A program made the translations under genes and the position numbers. Under the pieces are notes generated by a model that worked only from the letters and a program-made list of their open reading frames with translations, was not told where the DNA came from and searched no databases. A stretch of DNA of 64,000 nucleotides. It comes from Fibrobacter sp. (GTDB lineage Bacteria; Fibrobacterota; Fibrobacteria; Fibrobacterales; Fibrobacteraceae). Location of the stretch: contig JAEERM010000001.1 of assembly GCA_016285835.1 (NCBI GenBank), forward strand, positions 1-64,000, given 5' to 3'. Position 1 is the stretch's first letter. The number at the start of each line of letters is the position of its first letter. Below are positions 57,888 to 64,000 of this stretch, one piece after another.

Positions 57888-58685
57888 TTAGTTGCTGAAG
57901 AGTTTGCGGGTTTCGTTCAGGAACTGGAGCGACTTGATTTCCTTGAGGAAGCCGATGTGCTTGCGCAGATAGGAGAGAAGTGCGTTCTCAACGTATTGTG
58001 AATGCGTTATCTCGTTGTTGGTCAACAAGTTCCAAATTCCAAGCGAGGTCTCTTCGCGCATGTGTGCCATTCCCGAGCCGATGCAATCTTTGCAGATGAC
58101 GGCGCCTGTTTCGGGAATGAAGTCTGCTGGCGGTGCGTCTAGAATTTTTCCGCAGCGGCTGCATGTGGCGAGGTCAAGAGAGTATCCCCATGCGTCGCAG
58201 GTGTCGAGCAGCCATCGGGCGAAAATGTTTGATTTCGGGATTTGCGCCTGCGGTAAATCCGTAGATGCGTTGTAATCACCTTGATTGTCGTGGAGAGCGT
58301 TTGTTCCCGTTTGGTCGAGTTCCCCTGTCGCTTGCTCTAGTAACATGAATTCCGATTGCAACGGGACTCCTTGCGGAGCATAACGCAAGAGGATTTCTGC
58401 CATGACTTGCGCTTTTGCGAGGGCGAGCAGGTCTTCGCGAAGGTTTTTTCTCCATTCGATGAGTGTCGCTTCTTTGATGAACTGCAGTTCGGCATTCGGG
58501 TTCTGCCGGAAAACGACCTCGCTCAGAGCGAGTGGGTCGAGCGCCCCCTTGAAGGGGGATTCCTTCCGCTTGCCTCCTTTTACGATGAAGGAGACGATGC
58601 CGACTTCTTCCGTAAGGGCCTTGACGATCCAGCTCGAATCGCTGTAGGCGTAGCGGTGCAGGACAATAGCGCGGGACTTGATCAT
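57888..58685 (-). CDS. recO: DNA repair protein RecO
   Basis: RecO loads RecA on SSB-coated single-stranded DNA with RecR. The 265-residue protein has the N-terminal OB fold (RAIVLHRYAYSDSSWIVKALTEEVGIVSFIVKGGKR), the helical core, and a four-cysteine zinc site (CSRCGKIL, then ICKDCIGSG) typical of many RecO proteins. A polar insert (about 122-145) is unusual. The ATG at 58685 has neither a clear ribosome binding site nor a -10 at the leaderless distance; a repeat mosaic begins directly upstream and may have replaced the original control region. The 181-bp gap to panB downstream holds no gene. Confidence 0.9.
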   Translation of the reverse strand: MIKSRAIVLHRYAYSDSSWIVKALTEEVGIVSFIVKGGKRKESPFKGALDPLALSEVVFRQNPNAELQFIKEATLIEWRKNLREDLLALAKAQVMAEILLRYAPQGVPLQSEFMLLEQATGELDQTGTNALHDNQGDYNASTDLPQAQIPKSNIFARWLLDTCDAWGYSLDLATCSRCGKILDAPPADFIPETGAVICKDCIGSGMAHMREETSLGIWNLLTNNEITHSQYVENALLSYLRKHIGFLKEIKSLQFLNETRKLFSN

Positions 58686-58890
58686 AGATGAACTGTGAGG
58701 TCGGGGCTAAAGCCCCTTTGAGGTATGAGGTAAAGAGTGGTTAGTAAACAGTGGTTCGTGGTTAGGGGAGTGAACTACGAGTTTGACCTTTAACTGCTTA
58801 CTTGTCTTTTGAATCCTCGCAGCCCACTGCTCATTGCTCACTGCTCGCTCCTCGAACCTCGAGCCTCGAAGCGACCGTAGGGAGCGACCT
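58686..58890. repeat. Mosaic of short intergenic repeat words between recO and the HIT gene
   Basis: It holds GTGAGGTCGGGGCTAAAGCC (hairpin GGGGCTAAAGCCCC), GAGGTATGAGGT, GTGGTTAGTAAACAGTGG (58737), GTGAACTACGAGTTTGACC, CACTGCTCATTGCTCACTGC and CCTCGAACCTCGAGCCTCG, ending in a GCGACCGTAGGGAGCGACCT hairpin. It shares a block of about 55 bp with 38652-38706. Confidence 0.75.
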
Positions 58891-58892
58891 GA

Positions 58893-59249
58893 TTACTCCT
58901 TCGGGAACGGTGGCCAGCCCATGACTTGTCCGCCGACCACATGCAGGTGGATGTGGAATACGGTCTGTCCGGCGTCGGCCTTGCAGTTGAACACGAATCG
59001 CGCACCGCTTTCTTCGAGGCCGAGCTCCTTCGCGATAATCTGGGCGCGGTAGAGCATCTTGCCCACGAGCTCGCAGTCTTCGGGCTTCATGTCCATGATG
59101 GTCGAAATGTGGCGCTTGGGCACCACGAGGAAATGTACCGGTGCCTGGGGGGCGATATCGTAGAAGGCGAACACGTCGTCGTCTTCGTAGATTTTCTTGG
59201 AAGGGATTTCTCCCTTGATGATTTTGCAGAAAAGACAGTTTTCACTCAT
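58893..59249 (-). CDS. HIT-family nucleotide hydrolase (HinT-like)
   Basis: The 118-residue protein carries CLFCKIIKGEIPSKKIYEDD at the N-terminus and the histidine triad FHIHLHVVGG at the C-terminus, and ends WPPFP as HinT proteins do. HinT enzymes hydrolyse adenosine phosphoramidates. ATG 59249 has no ribosome binding site; TATTAT ends 7 nt upstream, so the message is predicted to be leaderless. The frame extends upstream to another ATG, but the fold starts here. Confidence 0.93.
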   Translation of the reverse strand: MSENCLFCKIIKGEIPSKKIYEDDDVFAFYDIAPQAPVHFLVVPKRHISTIMDMKPEDCELVGKMLYRAQIIAKELGLEESGARFVFNCKADAGQTVFHIHLHVVGGQVMGWPPFPKE

Positions 59250-59256
59250 AGTATAT

Positions 59257-59262
59257 ATAATA
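59257..59262 (-). promoter_or_regulatory. -10 element TATTAT, 7 nt before the HIT ATG (leaderless)
   Basis: The minus strand reads TATTAT-ATATACT-ATG with no Shine-Dalgarno sequence. Confidence 0.45.
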
Positions 59263-59305
59263 GTAGTAATTTTTTTATTGTGGTCTATGGTTGGGTTCTG
59301 TTGGA

Positions 59306-60274
59306 TTATTTCAACCAGCTCCGGAACTTTATCCAGACATGGAGCCAAATGCGGGCGATGGAATCGATGGCATCGGCGAATATCATTGCGCTATACTTGT
59401 CGAAGTCGCGTCCCCATTCGGTCTGTTCCTGGAATTCCTGCAAGGTCTGCGTGTTCTTGAAGTCTTCTTGGATGAGATAGTAGGAGAAGAGGTAGGAATA
59501 CTGCGAAACGGCGCTCATGAAATCCCATGTGTTGTTGTTCGTCCCGCCCCAGCCATGGGTGTATTTTCTTGTTGATATATCGTCTATCACTTGTATTACA
59601 AACGGGGTAAAAAAATCCTCCTTCGGATATCCATCGGAATCGTAGAAAAAGCGGTTGTTGTCCTTGTCAATCTTGTAGGATTTGCTTACCTGATCTTCCC
59701 ATTTTTTTTCTATTGTCCCGTGAATGCCTTTTTCTTCGGAGAACGAACGGGCGTCGCAATGCAGGGGCATGTGGCAGTCGGCAATGTAGTGGCTGAGAAT
59801 GAAGAACCGCATGGCGATGTGGTTGCCCGTGGTGGCGATGGGGCACCCCCTTTCTTCGTAGTGGAGCATCTTGAAGTTGTCGACGATGCTGTGGGACAGA
59901 GCTTCGCAACGGTCGGCGCAGTTGCCGCTTTCGATATTGTAGGGCTTGTTGAGCAATGGCGAATTTTTCGACATCAACTTATAGATGGAGTGCGTCACGG
60001 GCAACTTGCCGAACGATGTGTATGGCCCATTTTCGGTGGGGCGAAATTTCACGATGTGGCTGGAACTCATGTCTTTGAAGACTTCGTCGGGGTACCAGGC
60101 TCCCTGAATGACAAAATCGCGGTATTTTTTGAACCACTTGACCAACGCCTTGGCTTCTGAACGGATGCTTTCGTTGACACCGTTGATGACTGGCGAATCT
60201 TCGGGGGCGGTGGCTATGATTTCGAGACGTTTGATTGCCATGAAGGCAATCCATGCGTGCGAGTATTTTTTCAT
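59306..60274 (-). CDS. Zinc-dependent hydrolase of the S1/P1 nuclease-phospholipase C fold
   Basis: This 322-residue, mostly helical protein has metal-ligand motifs of the fold: an N-terminal HAW, W-Y-P-D (GAWYPDEVF), an internal H in ATTGNHIAMRFFILSHYIADCHMPLH (the H-x3-D-x-H-x2-H pattern of P1 nuclease and bacterial phospholipase C), and CDARS after it. The family cleaves phosphodiesters in nucleic acids or phospholipids with three zinc ions. In characterised members the zinc-binding Trp is the mature N-terminus after signal cleavage. Here the Met-Lys-Lys-Tyr-Ser start precedes HAW with no signal peptide, so it may be cytoplasmic or use a different N-terminus. AGGA lies 9 nt before the ATG. 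Confidence 0.65.
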   Translation of the reverse strand: MKKYSHAWIAFMAIKRLEIIATAPEDSPVINGVNESIRSEAKALVKWFKKYRDFVIQGAWYPDEVFKDMSSSHIVKFRPTENGPYTSFGKLPVTHSIYKLMSKNSPLLNKPYNIESGNCADRCEALSHSIVDNFKMLHYEERGCPIATTGNHIAMRFFILSHYIADCHMPLHCDARSFSEEKGIHGTIEKKWEDQVSKSYKIDKDNNRFFYDSDGYPKEDFFTPFVIQVIDDISTRKYTHGWGGTNNNTWDFMSAVSQYSYLFSYYLIQEDFKNTQTLQEFQEQTEWGRDFDKYSAMIFADAIDSIARIWLHVWIKFRSWLK

Positions 60275-60482
60275 GATAGGGAATCCTGGATGTTTGGAGC
60301 CTTAAATATAAAAAGCGTCCCGATATATAATAGGATGTGTTCGGCATGACCATGGTATTTGGGCCAATTTCTTTTTTTACAAAGTGCACATAAGTGCATT
60401 ATAGTCTAGTGGAGAGGAGTTCTGTCTCTTTTTCGAAGCTGTAGCTTTCGGTATGTTTTTTATAAGAATTCCCGAGCGTCCG

Positions 60483-60528
60483 TTGCCGAAGGTGGTAGAA
60501 AGTGGTATATTTATCACGTGTTGTGGTA
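60483..60528 (+). promoter_or_regulatory. dcw promoter with GTGGTA boxes, predicted MraZ operator
   Basis: -35 TTGCCG (60483) and -10 TATATT (60506-60511) are spaced 17 bp. GTGGTA occurs three times, at 60492, 60502 and 60523, with 10- and 21-bp steps, overlapping the spacer, the -10 and the start of transcription. MraZ represses its own cluster from tandem GTG-containing boxes at 10-bp steps in several bacteria. The remaining 60275-60482 upstream shows no gene. Confidence 0.7.
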
Positions 60529-60545
60529 AAATGTGTCAAACTAGT

Positions 60546-61022
60546 ATGAACTTTACGTCTTTCATAGGTCAAGCCCAAACGGCTATCGATGGAAAGGGGA
60601 GGTCTTCCTTCCCTAGGGAATTCCGTCGTCAGCTCACGGCTGCCGAAGGGAGCGAATTCGTGGTCACGCGTGGCCCGGACCGTACCCTCCGGTTGTTTAC
60701 CTTGCCCGAATACGAAAAGTTCATGGCGGACCTGGACTGCCGGTCCGACCGCCGTCAAGCCGACCTAGTTCGGAGAGGCCTATGCCCCGCATTCGTGGAG
60801 CTCGATGGCCAGAATCGCATTTTACTCCCAAAGATCTTGTTGGAGTACGCAGGCCTTAAGGGTGAAGTCCTTTATGTGCAAGCTAGCGGTAAGACTCTTG
60901 AACTATGGAACCCGGAACGCTTCAATGCTGAATACGGATTGCAGACAAATGAATCTGTTGCCGCGTTCGATGCTGCGTTCTATGGAGAAGGTTTGACGGA
61001 GGGTCCAAGTGCCGCAAAGTAG
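60546..61022 (+). CDS. mraZ: Transcriptional regulator MraZ
   Basis: This 158-residue protein has two AbrB/SpoVT-like half domains: FIGQAQTAIDGKGRSSFPREFRRQL (the DxKGR motif) with the following FVVTRGPDRTLRLFTLPEYE, and FVELDGQNRILLPKILLEYAGL (the DxxGRI equivalent) with LELWNPERF. MraZ binds DNA as a ring of subunits and controls the division and cell-wall cluster. ATG 60546 fits the family start; an in-frame ATG at 60531 is possible, and neither has a good ribosome binding site. The last 14 bases overlap rsmH. The C-terminal tail after residue 130 is longer than average. Confidence 0.93.
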   Translation: MNFTSFIGQAQTAIDGKGRSSFPREFRRQLTAAEGSEFVVTRGPDRTLRLFTLPEYEKFMADLDCRSDRRQADLVRRGLCPAFVELDGQNRILLPKILLEYAGLKGEVLYVQASGKTLELWNPERFNAEYGLQTNESVAAFDAAFYGEGLTEGPSAAK

Positions 61023-62025
61023 TTTATCCTCAAAAGCATTACGTATAAAAGAATTTTCTCCGGCGGCAGTGGCCGGGGCGACGGATGGCGTGTTCTACCA
61101 CGATCCGGTGATGCTCAAGGAATGCTTGGAAGGCCTTAATATAAAGGCGGACGGAACTTATGCCGATTGCACGCTGGGCGGTGGTGGACATTCTTACGCG
61201 ATTGCGACCCGCCTGAACGAACAGGGGACGCTCCACGCCTTTGACCGTGACGAAGAAGCGGTGGCTTTTGCAACCAAGCGCCTTGCTGGTGTAAAACCTA
61301 AGTTTATTGTGCATCCGGTGCGCTTTGGCGAACTCAAGAACGAAATCGCTCCCGATACTTTGGACGGAATCCTCTACGATTTGGGCATCAGCAGCCATCA
61401 GGTGGATGATTCCGCACGCGGATTTACGTTTGTCGGCGACAATCCGCTTGACTTGCGCATGGACCGCCGCGAGGGTGTCTCGGCGCAGGAATGGCTCAAG
61501 AACGTTGATGCAGATACGCTTGCCGCGGCCCTCCGCAAGAATGCGGACATGGATCGTGCTTTCAAATTGGCAACGCGGATCCTTGAAATGGTTGCCGCCG
61601 TTTTTGGCGAAGGCCGCGAAATTCTGCCTTCCGATATGAAATCTGTGGTGGAGTCCGTATTCCCCGACAAACGTCGCGAAGTGAATGGGCTTCTGGCCCG
61701 CGTGTTCCAGGCAATCCGCATGGAAGTCAACGGGGAACTCAAGGAAATCGAGGACAGCCTCCGCGCCGCGGTGGACTGCCTCAAGGTGGGTGGCCGCCTG
61801 GTGGTGATGAGCTACCACTCCGTAGAAGACCGGTGCGTCAAGGAGACCACCGCGGAGTTCGAAAGGGCATGTATATGCCCCGAACACATGCCTGTGTGCA
61901 TGTGCGGAGGCAACCACCAACGCCTGAAAAAAGTGAATCGCAAGCCGATTTTGCCCTCGGCCGAAGAAATTGAAAAGAATGGACGGGCTCGTTCTGCAAA
62001 ACTGAGAGTGTACGAAAGGGTATGA
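61009..62025 (+). CDS. rsmH: 16S rRNA (cytosine1402-N4)-methyltransferase
   Basis: RsmH methylates C1402 in the ribosomal P site. The 338-residue sequence has YHDPVMLKECLEGL, the SAM loop DCTLGGGGHSYAIA, HAFDRDEEAVAFA, ILYDLGISSHQVDDSARGFTF, PLDLRMDRR, then VFQAIRMEVNGEL and VMSYHSVEDRCVK. A Cys cluster (CICPEHMPVCMCGG) lies near the end. The GTG start at 61009 has GGAGGG 6 nt upstream inside mraZ. The first 20 residues are an extension before the family core. The stop overlaps ftsL (ATGA). Confidence 0.96.
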   Translation: MPQSSLSSKALRIKEFSPAAVAGATDGVFYHDPVMLKECLEGLNIKADGTYADCTLGGGGHSYAIATRLNEQGTLHAFDRDEEAVAFATKRLAGVKPKFIVHPVRFGELKNEIAPDTLDGILYDLGISSHQVDDSARGFTFVGDNPLDLRMDRREGVSAQEWLKNVDADTLAAALRKNADMDRAFKLATRILEMVAAVFGEGREILPSDMKSVVESVFPDKRREVNGLLARVFQAIRMEVNGELKEIEDSLRAAVDCLKVGGRLVVMSYHSVEDRCVKETTAEFERACICPEHMPVCMCGGNHQRLKKVNRKPILPSAEEIEKNGRARSAKLRVYERV

Positions 62026-62336
62026 GCAAGACGGACAAGATAAAGGCCATCGGGGCCTCCAACCGCTCGGTCACGCTGATTGTGGCCGGTGCCGTTGTCG
62101 TGCTCGCTCTGCTCTGCATGTTGCCGCTCTATATGCAGAACCGCATCAATAGTTTGTACGAGACCGCGCATGGGCTCCAGGTGGAAATTGCCTTCTTGAA
62201 GCACGACGCGCTGGCTCTAGAATTGAAAATTAACCAGCTTTCTTCGCTCGAAAAACTTTCAAAGTTTGCCGATTCCGTTGGCTTGGGCTTGAACGGCTTG
62301 CCGCAAAAGGTGATGCCGCTAGGAGGTGTTCAGTGA
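62022..62336 (+). CDS. ftsL: Cell division protein FtsL-like
   Basis: The 104-residue protein has a short cytoplasmic N-terminus, one membrane segment (VTLIVAGAVVVLALLCMLPLYM) and a periplasmic leucine-rich coiled coil (LQVEIAFLKHDALALELKINQLSSLEKL). Sequence likeness is low, as usual for FtsL, so the call rests on size, topology and its place between rsmH and the transpeptidase gene. FtsL joins FtsB and FtsQ to activate septal synthesis. It starts with a 4-bp overlap with rsmH and its TGA overlaps the next GTG. Confidence 0.8.
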   Translation: MSKTDKIKAIGASNRSVTLIVAGAVVVLALLCMLPLYMQNRINSLYETAHGLQVEIAFLKHDALALELKINQLSSLEKLSKFADSVGLGLNGLPQKVMPLGGVQ

Positions 62337-64000
62337 ACAACTTCTATATAGAACCGCTCGGAATCATCAAGTTTATTACGCTCGGCTGTGTTGGCGTGCT
62401 CCTTTGGCAGACTTTCAATATCCAGGTGGTGAACCAGGATGTGTACAAGGCGAAGACAAAGAGCATGGTGATGGACACGAAGAACGTGTATGCCGACCGT
62501 GGCCGCATTATGGACCGTAACGGTATCGTCTTTGCCGACAACTATCGCGATACGGCGAACAGGAACCTGGATTATAGCCGCATCTTCTTGCAGGGCAAGC
62601 TGGCCGCGCAAATTGTGGGGAAGGTGGGCTACAATGGTTCTGGCAGCATGGGCATGGAACGCCGCTTCGATTCCCGCTTGCGTGGTAACGGCGGTTTCCG
62701 CTTGAGTGTGAAAGACGCCCACCAGCGCGAAATTTACGGCCGTTCCGAAAAAGTGGCTGACGCCGAACCGGGCAAGAATTTGGTGCTGACGATTGACCGC
62801 AACATGCAGGAGATTGTCGAGAAGGCCTTGAAGGATGGCGTGATGGAATTCAATGCGACGAGCGCGAGCGCAGTCGTGGTGGATCCGTTCACCGGTGAAA
62901 TCCTTGCCATGGCAAGTTACCCGACTTTCGACCCGAACTCCAAAACACAAGGGGTCGGGCGCATGTCCAAGAACGATATCGTGAGCATGTCTTACGAACC
63001 GGGCTCCACGTTCAAAGTGATTACTGCTGCTGCCGCTCTAGAAAACGGAGTCGTGGACACGACCAAGGTTTACAAGGACGAAGGCCGCTGCTGGCGCTGG
63101 AATACGAGATCCGAGCAGATTTGCGATACGCACATTTACGGCGATATGAATATGGGAGAGGCGATGGTGCAGTCTTCCAACATCGTCTTTGCAAAGATTG
63201 CCTCCGAAGTGGGGGCCGAACGCCTATATAGAATGGCGCGTAATTTTGGGTTTGGCATGCGCACGTCCGAAGACTTCGAAGGCGAAGAATCCGGCAAGCT
63301 GCTGCAACCGTATGAACTCACGCGTGACGACCGTACGCTTAAAACGATGGGCTTTGGCCATGCCGTTTCCGTGACGCCTATCCAGATGGTGATGGCTTAT
63401 GCCGCGGTTGCCAACGGCGGCAAGCTCATGGAACCGATGATTGTGAAGGAATGGCGCGATGCCGATGGTAACCTGGTCGAAAAGAAGGAACCTGTCGAAG
63501 TCCGTCGCGTGATTTCGGAGAAGACGGCCGCGAAGATTCGCAAGATGTTGAACAACGTCGTGAACAGCGGTACGGCAAAGAGGGTGGCAAGCAAGAAATT
63601 GCCCGATATCCTTTTTGGTGGCAAGACGGGTACGGCAGAAAAGTTCAACCAAGAAACAGGCCGTTACGATCGCAATTCGCAGGTGGCTTCGTTCATCGGC
63701 CTTGCGCCGGTCGAAGATACGCGCTATGTGTGCTTGGTGCTCGTGGACGACCCGCAGGGCATGCACGTGGGTGGCCTTACGGCGGGTCCGATTTTCCGCC
63801 GCATCATGGAAGCCGTTTATTACCATCCGGAGCTTTCCCCGGCGTCCCACAATTTGCAGCATGTGAGACTTGACCACCGTTGCGATGTGGATTTTGTCGG
63901 CCTCTCTGCCCGCGATGCAAAAGAACTTGCCCGCAAGAAGGGCTGCCCTGTCGTTTTCAGTGGAGAAGGGAACCGTGTGGTATCGCAGCGCAGCGATATG
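62333..64000 (+). CDS. ftsI: Septal peptidoglycan transpeptidase (FtsI/PBP3), 3' end outside window
   Basis: 556 residues are visible and the frame is open at the window edge. The GTG start at 62333 has AGGAGG 6 nt upstream and overlaps the ftsL stop (GTGA). After a membrane segment (IIKFITLGCVGVLLWQTF) come the dimerisation domain (ADRGRIMDRNGIVFADN) and the transpeptidase domain with S225TFK, S281-S-N283 and K431TG. From about residue 515 a PASTA-like domain begins (VDFVGLSARDAKELARKKG), as in Spo-type or non-proteobacterial FtsI. It cross-links septal peptidoglycan in the periplasm. Confidence 0.95.
   Translation, partial: MNNFYIEPLGIIKFITLGCVGVLLWQTFNIQVVNQDVYKAKTKSMVMDTKNVYADRGRIMDRNGIVFADNYRDTANRNLDYSRIFLQGKLAAQIVGKVGYNGSGSMGMERRFDSRLRGNGGFRLSVKDAHQREIYGRSEKVADAEPGKNLVLTIDRNMQEIVEKALKDGVMEFNATSASAVVVDPFTGEILAMASYPTFDPNSKTQGVGRMSKNDIVSMSYEPGSTFKVITAAAALENGVVDTTKVYKDEGRCWRWNTRSEQICDTHIYGDMNMGEAMVQSSNIVFAKIASEVGAERLYRMARNFGFGMRTSEDFEGEESGKLLQPYELTRDDRTLKTMGFGHAVSVTPIQMVMAYAAVANGGKLMEPMIVKEWRDADGNLVEKKEPVEVRRVISEKTAAKIRKMLNNVVNSGTAKRVASKKLPDILFGGKTGTAEKFNQETGRYDRNSQVASFIGLAPVEDTRYVCLVLVDDPQGMHVGGLTAGPIFRRIMEAVYYHPELSPASHNLQHVRLDHRCDVDFVGLSARDAKELARKKGCPVVFSGEGNRVVSQRSDM

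Noticed and set aside
60399-60758. Minus-strand frame across the mraZ promoter
   Set aside because: Antisense to mraZ and its operator, no SD and no recognisable domain.

Overview
The window looks like a chromosomal segment of a Fibrobacter-type bacterium (phylum Fibrobacterota). The evidence is a 2,102-residue secreted family-9 glycoside hydrolase, giant surface proteins with a short C-terminal segment like type IX secretion sorting domains, many lipoproteins and outer-membrane barrels, and core genes of ordinary Gram-negative type (mraZ-rsmH-ftsL-ftsI, pgk, bioB, argF, panB, recO). This is inferred from gene content; no 16S rRNA gene or other rRNA or tRNA gene was seen.

Layout. 0-5 kb: a lipoprotein, a two-gene operon with an XRE regulator that resembles a toxin-antitoxin locus, a FadL-like porin, a lipoprotein, an RluE-like pseudouridine synthase and a barrel protein with a lysine-rich tail. 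5-27.7 kb: three tandem genes of almost equal length (2484, 2486 and 2482 codons). Each encodes a signal peptide, seven double beta-modules, a von Willebrand A (vWA) domain and a long C-terminal scaffold. 27.7-31.1 kb: a minus-strand set with a CBM9-like gene, a small redox protein, three glycine-zipper paralogues and the stub of a fourth, followed by tandem hairpin repeats. 31.1-38.4 kb: pgk, folB, spoVG-comM behind a textbook sigma-54 promoter, hisH, rph and pheA. 38.4-45.3 kb: mosaic repeats, then the giant GH9 enzyme. 45.3-60.3 kb: mostly minus-strand housekeeping and envelope genes. 60.5-64 kb: the start of the division and cell-wall cluster, with a predicted MraZ operator.

The most interesting region is the giant tandem array. 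Behind copies 1 and 2 lie decayed remnants of the 3' end of the CBM9-like gene that is intact behind copy 3. The array therefore appears to have grown by tandem duplication out of the copy 3 position, carrying about 60 bp of the convergent neighbour each time. That coding sequence now forms the transcription terminators. The C-terminal thirds of copies 1 and 3 are nearly identical while their N-terminal modules and vWA domains differ, which suggests gene conversion. The GH9 enzyme carries a related C-terminal scaffold, so the enzyme and the giants may share one export and anchoring route.

Two regulatory themes stand out. Six genes have a -10-like hexamer ending exactly 7 nt before the start codon and no ribosome binding site, which predicts leaderless mRNAs. 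A perfect sigma-54 promoter with an upstream inverted-repeat cluster precedes spoVG-comM. Everything here was read by eye; family assignments rest on recognised motifs, not on database searches.
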